Shown in pieces: positions 10,842 through 20,083 of a DNA stretch of 64,000 nucleotides. A program made the translations under genes and the position numbers. The notes under the pieces are model-generated. The model was not told the origin of the DNA and made no database searches. It was given only the letters and a program-made list of their open reading frames with translations. The first letter of the stretch is position 1, and the number at the start of each line of letters is the position of its first letter. This DNA is from Methanobacterium sp. (GTDB taxonomy: Archaea; Methanobacteriota; Methanobacteria; Methanobacteriales; Methanobacteriaceae): assembly GCA_030017655.1 (NCBI GenBank), contig JASEIM010000006.1, positions 1-64,000 on the forward strand, written 5' to 3'.

Positions 10842-11396
10842 ATGGATGTGAATTTCAATTATTTCTGGGGTCTTCTCGGTATTTTAGGGCTTTTAGGGTA
10901 CGTGTTAGGAAATCCGGTGTACTATGCATTTTTTGCATTTTTCCTGTTCTTTTTATCTCCCGTCTATAATTGGGCTAAAAAAGGAGAGAAAAAAGAAAAA
11001 CGTGAAAGAAATTATGACATGTATAAAATAAGTATGTGGATTGGGTCAGCCATATTACTCGTCTGTTCATTTTATTTAATGGCCACTAAAACCATGAACG
11101 ATTTTGCAGCTATAGGGCTGCTTTTAGGTATTTTAATTTACGTATCCAGCTTTTTTGCATCTATTGGGATGGAGAAAACAGCCAGGGACGAGCGTTTAAG
11201 GAAAATTGGAACACTTGCAGCCACATGGTCATGGTACATCACCTTAGTATTTGTCTCTTTCCTTGTTGTATCAATGTACTGGGCGCAGAGGATTCATGAT
11301 CCTATTGAACTAATGGGACTAACAATTTTTGTCATGGTATCTACAATGCTTGTGGCTAACGCCATTTTAAGCCGTACAGGAGATATAGATTTATAG
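10842..11396 (+). CDS. Predicted membrane protein, DUF2178-like
   Basis: A 184-residue membrane protein with about six helices, a charged loop ([14 protein letters not shown], about residue 45-60) and a central [10 protein letters not shown] segment before the last two helices; it ends in SRTGDIDL. That DER..KIG pattern and the adjacent Xre gene fit DUF2178-type proteins, which are often paired with Cro/C1 regulators in archaea. The start is the ATG at 10842 because GGAGTGAT lies four bases upstream; a GTG at 10833 lies within that ribosome site. No enzymatic motif is seen. Confidence 0.65.
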   Translation: MDVNFNYFWGLLGILGLLGYVLGNPVYYAFFAFFLFFLSPVYNWAKKGEKKEKRERNYDMYKISMWIGSAILLVCSFYLMATKTMNDFAAIGLLLGILIYVSSFFASIGMEKTARDERLRKIGTLAATWSWYITLVFVSFLVVSMYWAQRIHDPIELMGLTIFVMVSTMLVANAILSRTGDIDL

Positions 11397-11437
11397 ATTA
11401 AACTGTTGAAATAATCTTTAACTAAAAATGGGATCAA

Positions 11438-11653
11438 ATGAGAACAAGAATTAAAGAATTCAGGGCCAGATACAATTTAACCCAGGCAGAACTTGCAGAA
11501 AAGGTAGGGGTTAGAAGAGAAACTATAGTTTTTCTTGAAAAAGGAAAATATAACCCATCTTTAAAATTAGCTCATGATATTGCAGTAGCTTTAAATTCTA
11601 ATATTGATGAGCTCTTTATTTTTGATGATGAGGAAGAAAAAAAAGATGATTAG
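11438..11653 (+). CDS. Xre/Cro-C1 family helix-turn-helix regulator
   Basis: A compact 71-residue HTH protein: [20 protein letters not shown] then [19 protein letters not shown], the standard Xre recognition-helix layout, with an acidic tail ([10 protein letters not shown]). It follows the DUF2178-like gene by about 40 bp, probably in one transcript, and is the likely ligand of the repeated sites in that promoter. Its stop codon overlaps the stop of the convergent uppP gene by four bases. Confidence 0.85.
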   Translation: MRTRIKEFRARYNLTQAELAEKVGVRRETIVFLEKGKYNPSLKLAHDIAVALNSNIDELFIFDDEEEKKDD

Positions 11654-12492
11654 AATACTAAAGTTAAAATTAAAACAAAAGCACCAACGATCCAGCAGTA
11701 ATAAGCAAAGAACAGTAAACTTCTTTCTTTTACTAATTTTAACATCAATTTAATGGCTAAATAACCGGATATTGCTGCTGCGATAAAACCAGCTATAAAG
11801 GCACTTGCGTTAATGTCTAAACCTGTACTTATATCTTTTACCTGAACTAAGGCTGCTCCTAAAATTGCAGGTATGGAAAGTAAAAAGCTGTAACGTGCCG
11901 CTAAATCTCTTTCAAGACCTAAAAATAACCCTGTAGAGATTGTAGCCCCCGAACGAGATATGCCTGGAGCAATGGCGCATGCTTGAGCAATACCTATTAA
12001 TAGGGAGTTTTTAATATTCATTTCCTTTAAACTACTCTTCTTTAGAGTTCTTTTTGATATTCTTTCTGATCCCCAAAGCAGGAAACCGGTAATAAGCAAA
12101 AAGAATGCTACAGCTGTTATATCGCTGAACAAACTTTCAAAGAAATCTTCGAGAAATACTCCGGCTAATCCGGCAGGTATTGTACCAATAATTATGAACC
12201 ATGTCAGTTTTTTAAATTGATCTTCTTTAATTTCATTTTTAAACTGACGGCGAGGTATATCCATTAAACTGGAGACGAATGACTTTAATAATTGTACTAC
12301 ATCTTTCCAGAAGTACCCAATTACTGCTACAAGACTTCCTATGTGTAATACAGTGTCAAAAGCTAAATTAGGCGCGAATCCTGTGAGTTCATGCATGAAT
12401 ACAAGGTGTGCTGAACTGCTTACTGGTAAAAATTCAGTTAGTCCCTGAACTGTCCCTATGATGATTCCTGTTAAAATCTGTGTAATATCCAT
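11650..12492 (-). CDS. uppP: Undecaprenyl-diphosphatase-type lipid pyrophosphatase (UppP/BacA)
   Basis: A 280-residue integral membrane phosphatase with both BacA signatures: [14 protein letters not shown] near the N terminus and [11 protein letters not shown] in the middle, then several helices. In bacteria it recycles undecaprenyl pyrophosphate; in pseudomurein-making methanogens it should recycle the polyprenyl carrier used for wall and glycan assembly (inference). It is transcribed from its own TATA element near 12608-12617. The 3' end overlaps the stop of the convergent Xre gene. Confidence 0.93.
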   Translation of the reverse strand: MDITQILTGIIIGTVQGLTEFLPVSSSAHLVFMHELTGFAPNLAFDTVLHIGSLVAVIGYFWKDVVQLLKSFVSSLMDIPRRQFKNEIKEDQFKKLTWFIIIGTIPAGLAGVFLEDFFESLFSDITAVAFFLLITGFLLWGSERISKRTLKKSSLKEMNIKNSLLIGIAQACAIAPGISRSGATISTGLFLGLERDLAARYSFLLSIPAILGAALVQVKDISTGLDINASAFIAGFIAAAISGYLAIKLMLKLVKERSLLFFAYYCWIVGAFVLILTLVF

Positions 12493-12607
12493 TATTTCAC
12501 CAAATAATTAATGCATTAAAAATTAATTAGAATATTTTAAATCATTAGATTTATTCTCTTTCCAACGCTTTAATTCCTTTTTACCCATCATTCTTTAAAT
12601 ATGGTGG

Positions 12608-12655
12608 TATTTAAATCTTGTCTAATAACAAGTTATAACTTATAACTAATAACTT
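12608..12655 (-). promoter_or_regulatory. uppP promoter with upstream TTATAACT motif
   Basis: On the minus strand a TATA box (ATTTAAATAC, 12608-12617) lies about 120 nt before uppP. Immediately upstream, 12631-12655 holds AGTTATAACTTATAACTAAT, of which AGTTATAACT is a perfect palindrome. The same 20-nt word is found in the parA promoter and in variants after parB. Confidence 0.45.
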
Positions 12656-12702
12656 AAACCTTGTAATTATCTTTTACAACAAAAAATAAAAATTGTTTAT
12701 GG

Positions 12703-13629
12703 TTATTCTACAAAAGTAAGCCAGCCAAATCTGTCTTCATCCACACCTCCAACGATATTGAAGAATTTTGTCTGTAATTTCTCTGTTAATGGGCCTCTTT
12801 TTCCGCTACCGATCTTTATTTTATCAACAGATCTAACTGGAGTTATTTCAGCAGCAGTACCGGTTAAAAAGATTTCATCAGCTAAATACAGCATTTCTCT
12901 TGGTATTGATTCTTCTTTGACTTTAATCTCTAATTCTTCAGCTAATTTAATTACAGAATCTCTTGTTATTCCTGAAAGTATTGATAGAGAGGAATGCGGG
13001 GTATAAATTACATCCTCTTTAACCAGAAATATGTTTTCTCCACTTCCTTCACTTACCATCCCACTGTAGTCAAGCATTATTGCCTCATCAAAACCATTGA
13101 ACACAGATTCCATCTTTGCCAGTTGAGAATTCATATAGTTGGCACCAGCCTTGGCCATATTAGGAAGTGTGTTTGGCGCCATTCGCCTCCATGTGGAAAC
13201 ACCTAAATCCACACCATTTTCAAGTGCATCTTCACCGAGATATTTTCCCCATTCCCAGGCAGCGATAACTGTGTCAAGGGGACAGTTCAAGGGATAAACT
13301 CCTAATTCTTTATATCCACGAAATGCAATAGGCCTTATGTAACAGTCCTTGAGGTTGTTGACCTTTATTGTTTCAATAATTCCATTGCAGATTTCATCTA
13401 CAGAATATGGGATGTCCATCCTGTAGATTTTCCCTGAATTAAATAATCTCTCAACGTGCTCCCGCAAACGGAATACAGCAGGCCCATTTTTTGTGTTATA
13501 ACACCTTATACCTTCAAATACGCTTGAGCCGTAATGAACAACGTGAGATAGAACGTGTATATTTGCATCTTTCCAGTTTACGAATTCTCCATTAAACCAT
13601 ATTTTCCCTGTTTCTTCATTAAAAGCCAT
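12703..13629 (-). CDS. ilvE: Branched-chain amino acid aminotransferase
   Basis: A 308-residue fold-type IV PLP enzyme that makes the last step of valine, leucine and isoleucine synthesis. It shows the start [32 protein letters not shown], the PLP lysine in [13 protein letters not shown], and the phosphate-binding ENIFLVK and [11 protein letters not shown] segments. A GAGGAATT ribosome site precedes the ATG. It is separate from ilvBN/ilvC (about 6 kb away) but on the same strand. D-amino acid aminotransferase is a less likely alternative. Confidence 0.93.
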   Translation of the reverse strand: MAFNEETGKIWFNGEFVNWKDANIHVLSHVVHYGSSVFEGIRCYNTKNGPAVFRLREHVERLFNSGKIYRMDIPYSVDEICNGIIETIKVNNLKDCYIRPIAFRGYKELGVYPLNCPLDTVIAAWEWGKYLGEDALENGVDLGVSTWRRMAPNTLPNMAKAGANYMNSQLAKMESVFNGFDEAIMLDYSGMVSEGSGENIFLVKEDVIYTPHSSLSILSGITRDSVIKLAEELEIKVKEESIPREMLYLADEIFLTGTAAEITPVRSVDKIKIGSGKRGPLTEKLQTKFFNIVGGVDEDRFGWLTFVE

Positions 13630-13778
13630 GATAATTCCTCTTTTTGCTCTATTGATCTATTAGAAATCTATTTATTATTTTGATGAATCCATGTCATTAA
13701 ATTAGATATTATCAATTGTATATAATAAGCTGTGGGGTTATTAAAAAATTCAACTAATTCCTTTTTAAATCAGAAAAG

Positions 13779-13788
13779 TTTATATATG
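13779..13788 (+). promoter_or_regulatory. TATA box of tRNA-Val
   Basis: TTTATATATG centred at about 13784 predicts a transcription start near 13808-13810, roughly ten bases before the mature tRNA 5' end. Confidence 0.55.
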
Positions 13789-13818
13789 CTGCCATCCAAT
13801 ACTCAAAAATACTCAATT

Positions 13819-13891
<73 letters not shown>

Positions 13892-13898
13892 TCTTTTT

Positions 13899-14090
13899 TG
13901 AAAGGACAGACCCAAGTTCTTTAAAAATCTTTGATTTTTTATGTTGAAGGAAATCTGTCAAAATTCGTAAATTTTGACGCAACGAATCGAAGATTCGTAT
14001 GCTTTCATTTCCTGAACCGCAAATCGAAAGATTTGCAGGCAGCAAAAACTTTGTTTTTACAGGCCTCGCTTCGCTGCTGAAGAAGGAATA
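13899..14090. repeat. Nested triloop hairpin array between tRNA-Val and the Mrr-like gene
   Basis: The outer arms GTTGAAGGAAA (13943-13953) and TTTCCTGAAC (14008-14017) enclose two complete hairpins: GTCAAAATT-CGT-AAATTTTGAC and CGAATC-GAA-GATTCG. Further hairpins follow: GCAAATC-GAA-AGATTTGC and AAAAAC-TTT-GTTTTT. The string GTCAAAAT..ATTTTGACGCA..CGAA..TTCG.ATGC also occurs at ilvC (18605-18652), showing one repeat family. No gene fits this 329-bp gap. Confidence 0.75.
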
Positions 14091-14220
14091 AAAACGAATC
14101 CTATTTCTAAAAACAATAACATTGAATAATTTGATGATTTCTAAAATAAAGTATTCTATTAAAAAGTTATAAAGCTTTTAAAAACACAGTTTTACACTTA
14201 TTTTAATGATTCTTTTGAAA

Positions 14221-15000
14221 TTAAGTGAAAATAATCAAGGCAATATAAACCATCAAACAGACAAAGAATACTGTAGACCCTTTAATCAGAGTAACGGTTA
14301 AATCTCGTTCAACGGCTATGACTATTCCATAAGATAAAATTGCAGCTATAACAATCCTTAATACACCTAAAAGGGCCCGATTCGGAGCCACAAGATATGT
14401 TACGACTGTTGATATGGCTAAAACAATCAATATAAGTGCAGCTGTGCTGCTTAATATTACTTTACCCCACGCCTGCAGTTTATTTGATGCAACACTTCGT
14501 TTTCTTCCGGAAAGAGAACTTCTTTTACCTGATTTAGGAAAAGAACCGCTGATTTTTGACCCAAATGAAGGATCATAATCATCATCTTCATCTTCTTCTT
14601 CCAATTCAGCGTCTTCATAACTTTCTATTTTCTTGTTGGAAAGGGATTTTGCTATTCTCATCAATTCATCTTTATCTATAAGTTCGACATTTCTACCCTG
14701 TGCATAGCCTACCGCATTATCAGAAAAGGTGGATGTAGTTATTATTACAACTTTAGATGCATTAAGGGTTTTTGCTACCATTTCCATCTCTTTAATAACA
14801 TCTAAACCGACTTTCCATCTTTCTTCATAGTTTTTACATGCTACAACAATGCCAATGTCCCCTAAAACAGTAGGTAAGACTCCATAAATATCCACAACAT
14901 ATTTTGTTGTTTTATAATACTTCTGGACTTTGAATCCAGATTTTTCCATTATTTTTGCTACAAAATCCACCAGTCTATTTTTTTCCAACTTTCTCACCAT
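14221..15000 (-). CDS. Mrr-like restriction-endonuclease-fold domain fused to membrane helices
   Basis: A 259-residue protein. Residues 1 to about 115 form an Mrr_cat-like nuclease fold: the helix LVDFVAKIMEKSGFKV, then VDIYGVLPTVLGDIGIVVACKNY with an Asp and a Cys-Lys pair in place of the usual D..(E/Q)xK, then ASKVVIITTSTFSDNA and NVELIDKDEL. A very acidic linker (DAELEEEDEDDD) and a Ser/Lys-rich stretch lead to three or so transmembrane helices (about 180-259). Soluble Mrr proteins cut modified DNA; a membrane-anchored version suggests a different or regulatory role (inference). Catalytic competence is uncertain because of the Q/E to C change. Confidence 0.65.
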   Translation of the reverse strand: MVRKLEKNRLVDFVAKIMEKSGFKVQKYYKTTKYVVDIYGVLPTVLGDIGIVVACKNYEERWKVGLDVIKEMEMVAKTLNASKVVIITTSTFSDNAVGYAQGRNVELIDKDELMRIAKSLSNKKIESYEDAELEEEDEDDDYDPSFGSKISGSFPKSGKRSSLSGRKRSVASNKLQAWGKVILSSTAALILIVLAISTVVTYLVAPNRALLGVLRIVIAAILSYGIVIAVERDLTVTLIKGSTVFFVCLMVYIALIIFT

Positions 15001-15152
15001 TTAGAAGTGGGGGGATAAATATAAATCAAGTAATATGATCTTATATTCTACATTGTGATTATTTAATATGTAGTATTTAGTTTTAACGATTCAAAAATTA
15101 ATAAACTAATTTTCCAGTAAACTTTTTGAAGATCAAAAAATAGATATGCTCT

Positions 15153-15929
15153 ATGCGAATTTTGATAACAAATGACGATGGGGTTAACTCATCAGGTATT
15201 ATAGCAGCGAAAAATGCAGTCAAAGAATTGGGAGATATTAATATTGTGGCACCAGCAACCCAGCAAAGTGGAATTGGACATGCATTAACGCTCTTCGAAC
15301 CTATAAGAGTAACATCATCAACAATGAGAGATGGCAGCGGAGCTTATTCAGTATCAGGAACACCAACAGATGCTGTGATAATTGGAATATACGAAATAAT
15401 GAAGGAAAGACCTGATTTATTAATATCGGGGATTAATATAGGAGAAAATCTGGGAATGGCAGAACTTACCACCTCCGGAACTGTTGGAGCTGCAATGGAG
15501 GCTGCAGTTCACGGAGTGCCCGCAATTTCAATTTCACTCCAGGTAACACAGGATGACATTAAATTCCATGATGGTCACGTGGATCTTGACTTTGAATTTG
15601 CCCAGAAAGTGCTCAGGAAAGTCTCAAACAGGATATTACAGAAAGGTCTTCCGGATGGAGTTGATTTTTTAAATGTGAATATTCCTTCACACCCTGAAAC
15701 CCATAAAATCAAGTTAACAAGACTTGGAAAGAAAATGTATTCAATCCACATACAAAAAAGACTTGATCCAAGGGGAAGAGAATATTACTGGATTGATGGA
15801 GACCCCTCTGGAATAGATGAAGAAGGGACAGATGTATTTACACTTAGAAATGATAGATGCCCAACTATAACGCCTTTATCACTCGATTCTACTTCTAATA
15901 TTGATTTAATGAAAAACTGGCTTGATTGA
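15153..15929 (+). CDS. surE: 5'/3'-nucleotidase SurE
   Basis: A 258-residue metal-dependent nucleoside monophosphatase. The N-terminal ITNDDGVNSSGI carries the paired aspartates that bind the divalent metal, followed by VAPATQQSGIGHALT and SGINIGENLG, all SurE hallmarks. It dephosphorylates nucleoside mono- and short polyphosphates in salvage and stress. No strong ribosome site is seen; the ATG fits the family start exactly. A DUF2098 gene follows. Confidence 0.94.
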   Translation: MRILITNDDGVNSSGIIAAKNAVKELGDINIVAPATQQSGIGHALTLFEPIRVTSSTMRDGSGAYSVSGTPTDAVIIGIYEIMKERPDLLISGINIGENLGMAELTTSGTVGAAMEAAVHGVPAISISLQVTQDDIKFHDGHVDLDFEFAQKVLRKVSNRILQKGLPDGVDFLNVNIPSHPETHKIKLTRLGKKMYSIHIQKRLDPRGREYYWIDGDPSGIDEEGTDVFTLRNDRCPTITPLSLDSTSNIDLMKNWLD

Positions 15930-15964
15930 TATTAGCAAACAAATTTAAAAATAAGCGTGGTCAT

Positions 15965-16264
15965 ATGGAGACTTTAGATTCAAATGGAAAAAAAATCAAT
16001 CAGGGATTAATGGTTAAATATACAAGAACCCATACAGTAGGAAGGGTTGATAAAATAATCTCTGAAAATGGTGCTTTTTGGGTTAAAATAGATACAAGTG
16101 GCCTTTATTATAGAAGCGAATATATCGAAGTTATTGAGGGTAATAATGCTTATATAGAACGGAATAAGCCGAATAAGCTAAAGAATAAATCAGAAAAGTT
16201 TGAAATTGAAATTCCAGTTGAAATTTCTGATACAACTGATGGACCAGGTGTTGGCGGGGGTTAG
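15965..16264 (+). CDS. DUF2098 family protein
   Basis: A 99-residue protein whose first ~60 residues (DSNGKKINQGLMVKYTRT, VGRVDKIISENGAFWVKID, SGLYYRSEYIEV) match the small beta-barrel-like DUF2098 family of methanogens; the tail is charged and ends in Gly-rich GPGVGGG. The ATG at 15965 is chosen because the family starts there; an in-frame TTG at 15926 overlaps surE. The function is unknown. It lies directly after surE, probably co-transcribed. Confidence 0.72.
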   Translation: METLDSNGKKINQGLMVKYTRTHTVGRVDKIISENGAFWVKIDTSGLYYRSEYIEVIEGNNAYIERNKPNKLKNKSEKFEIEIPVEISDTTDGPGVGGG

Positions 16265-16296
16265 ATTTTAAGTAATCTAATAGCAAAGAAATAATT

Positions 16297-16434
16297 ATGA
16301 TTTCAACCGTTACAACAACTACAACAGAAATATCCATATGGCAGATATTAGGATTCGTTATAGCTCTAATTATTCTCTTTTTGATAATTGTATGGATGGT
16401 AATGAGACATAAAAAGAAAAATCAGGGGATATAA
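16297..16434 (+). CDS. Small single-span membrane protein (45 aa)
   Basis: A short open frame between DUF2098 and the convergent marker-12 gene encodes a Thr-rich start (MISTVTTTTTEISIW), one long hydrophobic helix (ILGFVIALIILFLIIVWMVM) and a basic tail (RHKKKNQGI). The clean helix plus positive-inside tail is a typical small membrane protein pattern and hard to explain by chance. There is no strong ribosome site, and no function is known. Confidence 0.5.
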   Translation: MISTVTTTTTEISIWQILGFVIALIILFLIIVWMVMRHKKKNQGI

Positions 16435-16472
16435 AAAAAGGACAAATAAATTTAAAAATAGACAAAAATCCT

Positions 16473-17465
16473 CTATTTAAAAACAGGGATACCCAAAATA
16501 TCTTTTTCACCCATAAAAACGGCTCTTGCAATCTGGGCGCTTCCAAGAGATCCAGATCTTTCGCCGATTTTCACAACCGGGGCGATATCTTTAATTTCTT
16601 TTTTAATGGCTCCAAATACATTGATTGGCTCTTCCATTGAGCCAGTTGAACCTGTAAGGACAATTCCATCCACATTTTTTGCTATTCCTGCTAATCCGTA
16701 GATTTCCATCACTATGGTCATGATCATGGTTTCAATTGCAAGTTTGGCCTTCTCATCACCATCTAAATAGTTCTGGATGATTTTATCCTTCATTTTACTG
16801 ACTTTTTCATCAATATCAGCGATTTTTACGGCACCAGCTCTTGAAAAGCATTCATTAGCAGTTCTGATTCCATCATCTATGTCTCTAAGCATCTCAAGGT
16901 CAAGGGGTCCGTGCATAATTCCCATCCCACCAAGACAGGCATCTATCGCGCCTTTAATGATTCTATCTTCAATTAGAATGCTCACAGTATTTGAGCTAAT
17001 ATCTGAAACAATCATATTTTTAAATCCGGTTTCAAGGAAGGCATTATAACAGATGCTCACCTTTTCAGAGCTTGCATGGTGAGAATAAGCTGCCTTAAAC
17101 TTTTCATCAAGACAGGGGGTAGTTTTGTGAATTCCAGGGATTACAACTGTAGGAATGTCCGAATTTTCGATTTCATCATAAACGGCAGTTCCTCCTCCTG
17201 TTACCTTACCAGCACCTTCCATGGAAAGAATTCCTCTGCCTTTCACCTTTTCTATGGGTGTTATTCCGGTTAAGGCATCTCCCATGGCATAGGTAATTGC
17301 CATGAGGTCAATAGAATCAAAATCAACTCTTTTAGAGAGTTCTTCTACTGCAGAGACCTTTCCTGAGGAAGAATCTTCCCTGGAAATCTTAAAATGAGTT
17401 ATTTCATTGTCAATGATGCTGAAAGAGACTCCTGTAGTCCCGTGATCCATTCCTACAAATACCAC
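16473..17465 (-). CDS. Methanogenesis marker protein 12 (acetate-kinase-like)
   Basis: A 330-residue protein of the ASKHA (acetate kinase/Hsp70) fold assigned to methanogenesis marker 12, a family confined to methanogens. The start GMDHGTTGVSFSII is the phosphate-binding loop, and EGAGKVTGGGTAVYDEI and IVLTGSTGSMEEP match later ASKHA elements. Its biochemical role is not established. The start is a GTG at 17463-17465 with AAAGGTGA seven bases upstream. It lies just downstream of ilvC on the same strand. Confidence 0.88.
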   Translation of the reverse strand: MVFVGMDHGTTGVSFSIIDNEITHFKISREDSSSGKVSAVEELSKRVDFDSIDLMAITYAMGDALTGITPIEKVKGRGILSMEGAGKVTGGGTAVYDEIENSDIPTVVIPGIHKTTPCLDEKFKAAYSHHASSEKVSICYNAFLETGFKNMIVSDISSNTVSILIEDRIIKGAIDACLGGMGIMHGPLDLEMLRDIDDGIRTANECFSRAGAVKIADIDEKVSKMKDKIIQNYLDGDEKAKLAIETMIMTIVMEIYGLAGIAKNVDGIVLTGSTGSMEEPINVFGAIKKEIKDIAPVVKIGERSGSLGSAQIARAVFMGEKDILGIPVFK

Positions 17466-17574
17466 GAACTCACCTTTGTTTTTCTATAAAAAGAATTTTA
17501 AAAAATTGAATGAAATTTGTTTTTTGCAGTCGTTTGCTTAGAAAAACGCGTTTTAATAACTGTTAAGTTTAATT

Positions 17575-18561
17575 CTATTTCTGCAAGCCGCAGAGCTTTC
17601 TAAGCTTTGTACCAACTTCTTCAATCTGTAATTCTTCTTCCATTTCCCTTATTTTGTTGAGCATTGGTGCTCCTGCCTGATTTTCAAGGGTCCATTCCTT
17701 GGTGAATTTGCCCTGCTGAATTTCTTTAAGTATCTCCTTCATTTCCTTCCTGGATTCTTCTGTAATGACTCTTTCTCTTCTGGTGAGACCTCCAAATTCT
17801 GCTGTGTTACTTACATTGTCCCACATTCCAGCAAATCCTTTCTGATATATAAGGTCAATTATAAGTTTTAATTCGTGACAGGTCTCGAAATATGCGATTT
17901 CTGGCTGGTATCCTGCTTCTACAAGGGTCTGGAAACCTGCTTTTATAAGTTCTGTTGCTCCTCCGCAGAGTACTGCCTGCTCACCGAATAAATCGGTTTC
18001 GGTTTCTTCTTTAAAGGTTGTTTCAAGTACTCCTGCTCTTGTAAGACCTGAACCTTTGGCCATTGCAAGCACAATTTCTTTTGCATTCCCTGTGTAATCC
18101 TGTTCAACAGCTACAAGTCCTGGAACTCCAAACCCTTCTTCATATTCTCTTCTAACAGTTGCACCTGGCGCTTTAGGAGCTACCATTGCTACATTTATGT
18201 TTTTTGGTGGTTTAATGTAGCCGTAGTGTATATTGTAACCGTGTGAGAATGTGAGAGTGTTTCCTTCTTCTAAGTTATCTTTAATTGAGTTTTCATAGAC
18301 ATCTGCCTGGATTTCATCAGGGATTAATATGTGAATGACATCTGCTTTTTTAGCTGCTTCTTCAACTGGTAAAACTTCTAAGCCATGACTTTTTACTATG
18401 TCCTCTGATGAACTACCTTTTCTAAGTCCAACAACAACATTTAATCCACTTTCTGACATATTTCTGGCCTGGGCCATCCCCTGACTTCCATAACCTATAA
18501 CTGCAATTGTTTTATCCTTTAAAACGTCTAAATCTACGTCTTTTTCATAATGTATATTCAT
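17575..18561 (-). CDS. ilvC: Ketol-acid reductoisomerase
   Basis: A 328-residue class I KARI, the NADPH- and Mg-dependent second step of valine/isoleucine synthesis. The Rossmann motif is [16 protein letters not shown], with GLRKGSSS as the cofactor-specificity loop. The C-terminal knotted domain has the metal ligands in [16 protein letters not shown] and the [15 protein letters not shown] segment. The ATG is at 18559-18561 with GGAGG (18568-18572) six bases upstream. A leader of about 245 nt containing a hairpin array with three GGAGG copies precedes it. Confidence 0.96.
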   Translation of the reverse strand: MNIHYEKDVDLDVLKDKTIAVIGYGSQGMAQARNMSESGLNVVVGLRKGSSSEDIVKSHGLEVLPVEEAAKKADVIHILIPDEIQADVYENSIKDNLEEGNTLTFSHGYNIHYGYIKPPKNINVAMVAPKAPGATVRREYEEGFGVPGLVAVEQDYTGNAKEIVLAMAKGSGLTRAGVLETTFKEETETDLFGEQAVLCGGATELIKAGFQTLVEAGYQPEIAYFETCHELKLIIDLIYQKGFAGMWDNVSNTAEFGGLTRRERVITEESRKEMKEILKEIQQGKFTKEWTLENQAGAPMLNKIREMEEELQIEEVGTKLRKLCGLQK

Positions 18562-18567
18562 TTAATG

Positions 18568-18774
18568 CCTCCAAATATTCTATATTGGGTTCAGGAAAAA
18601 ACTGTCAAAATCTTTGATTTTGACGCATCGAAAAATTTCAATTTTCGAATGCTATGTTTTTCCTTCAACCTCCAAATCTTTGATTTGGGCCGTCGAACAC
18701 TTTGTGTTCGGGCATTTGAAATCAGAGATTTCGAATAAGTTCAGAAAAATAATTTCGTATTTTTCTCAACCTCC
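18568..18774 (-). repeat. Hairpin array in the ilvC leader, with three GGAGG repeats
   Basis: On the ilvC strand GGAGG occurs at 18770-18774, 18669-18673 and 18568-18572, the last being the actual ribosome site. Between them are alternating hairpins: one bounded by GGTTGAG..CTGAAC; CGAACAC-AAA-GTGTTCG; CCCAAATC-AAA-GATTTGG; a larger GTTGAAGGAAAAA..TTTTTCCTGAAC unit enclosing GTCAAAATC-AAA-GATTTTGAC and a CGAAAAT..ATTTTTCG hairpin; and CCCAATAT-AGA-ATATTTGG running into the ribosome site. Similarity to the arrays at tRNA-Val, parA and alba is direct. Confidence 0.8.
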
Positions 18775-18795
18775 AATTAGGATTTAAAATAAAAA

Positions 18796-18837
18796 TTACC
18801 TGTTATTATGAGGTAAAAATTAATTCTATTTAAATAT
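18796..18837 (-). promoter_or_regulatory. ilvC promoter with palindrome at the predicted start
   Basis: A TATA box (ATTTAAATAT, 18828-18837) is followed on the minus strand by an inverted repeat TTACCT (18796-18801) and AGGTAA (18811-18816), which would straddle the transcription start near 18805. The position suits a repressor operator; the regulator is unknown. Confidence 0.45.
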
Positions 18838-18926
18838 TCCACTGATTAATTTATAAATTTTGTCATACCATATTTTTTTTTGAACTGATTAAATTGAAAA
18901 TCAAAATTTCCAAATCCAGTTATAGA

Positions 18927-19538
18927 TTATAGAATAAAACTTTTTGCCAGAATACCCAGTCCAAGAAAGATTAGAACAAATGGAAAAATAATATGGCCAT
19001 ATTTTCTAATTCTACTCCCCAATAATCTATTATCAACTAATTTAAAGCTTATATAACACCAAATACCGATCATAATTAGGAATATTAATATTATAATCAG
19101 GACTTGGTAAGAGTTTATACTTGCAAATAAGGGAATATAAACACCTATGTTATCTCCTCCATTTGCAACTGTAACTGATGCAACCAAAAATGAATTGTTA
19201 TTTTTTAATTTAGAGCATATGGATTGATTTTCATTTTTCACACTGTAATCTGGAAGATTATTGTTATTTTCCCTTAAATCTTTAAGATTCTTTAATCCTA
19301 TAGTTATAGGAGCTAATCCAAGTAATCCAATCCATTCCATTGGAATAAAGAATTTTAAAAAATAGCTCAGGGCACTTATCAGTATTAAAGTTATAACTCC
19401 AAAATATTGGCCTAAAACAATTTGTTTAGTATCAAAATCTTTAATTGCAAAAAACAACATTAAAACAAACAGATCATCAAGATTTGTAGCTATAAACATT
19501 GTCACAGCAGTTAAAACTAAAATGAGAGGTTCAATCAT
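18927..19538 (-). CDS. CadD-like cadmium resistance/heavy-metal transporter
   Basis: A 203-residue protein with five or six helices and the CadD hallmarks FIATNLDDLFVLMLFFA near the N terminus and VANGGDNIGVYIPLFA in the middle. Bacterial CadD confers cadmium tolerance; the substrate here is unproven. It lies between ilvC and ilvN on the same strand, an unrelated gene inside a branched-chain amino acid cluster. A polar loop (NNNNLPDYSVKNENQ) separates the two halves. Confidence 0.8.
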   Translation of the reverse strand: MIEPLILVLTAVTMFIATNLDDLFVLMLFFAIKDFDTKQIVLGQYFGVITLILISALSYFLKFFIPMEWIGLLGLAPITIGLKNLKDLRENNNNLPDYSVKNENQSICSKLKNNNSFLVASVTVANGGDNIGVYIPLFASINSYQVLIIILIFLIMIGIWCYISFKLVDNRLLGSRIRKYGHIIFPFVLIFLGLGILAKSFIL

Positions 19539-19581
19539 GCTAACACAGGAACTAAAAATAAAAATTAAGGAAAAATAAGTT

Positions 19582-20082
19582 TTAAATAGTTCTAATACCT
19601 CGAGACATTGCTGTAGGTCCTGTTCTTGCTATTTCCTTGATCCCAAAGGTTTTAACAAGGTCTATAAGTGCGTCGATCTTATCTGAAGCACCGGTAATTT
19701 CAATTGTCAGTGTTTCTGGACTCACATCAATAATCCTGCCTCTAAAGATGTTTGCATACTGAATTACTTCAGATCTTACCTTTTCAGTTGGAGTATGAAC
19801 TTTAATCAGACACAACTCTCTTTTAACTGTTTTTTCAGGTTCAAGATCTCTGACCTTGATAACATCTATTATCTTATTCAACTGTTTTGTAATCTGTTCC
19901 AGGACTTTTTGATCTCCTTTTGCCATGATTGTCATTCTGGCGATGCCTTCCTGCTCAGAAGTTCCCACTGTAATGCTGTCTATGTTAAATCCCCTTCTTG
20001 TAAAGAGTCCTGCGACTCTCTGGAGTACACCAGGCTTGTGAAGTACAAGGGCGCTTATTATATGGGTTCTTTCGTTTTCCAT
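19582..20082 (-). CDS. ilvN: Acetolactate synthase small (regulatory) subunit
   Basis: A 166-residue ACT-domain protein: [20 protein letters not shown] and [14 protein letters not shown] form the N-terminal ACT domain that binds valine for feedback control, and a C-terminal ACT-like domain follows. The ATG at 20080-20082 is chosen because an AGGTGA site precedes it and the family starts there; the ilvB stop lies one base upstream, a tight coupling. Longer in-frame extensions would run into ilvB. Confidence 0.94.
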   Translation of the reverse strand: MENERTHIISALVLHKPGVLQRVAGLFTRRGFNIDSITVGTSEQEGIARMTIMAKGDQKVLEQITKQLNKIIDVIKVRDLEPEKTVKRELCLIKVHTPTEKVRSEVIQYANIFRGRIIDVSPETLTIEITGASDKIDALIDLVKTFGIKEIARTGPTAMSRGIRTI

Positions 20083-20083
20083 A

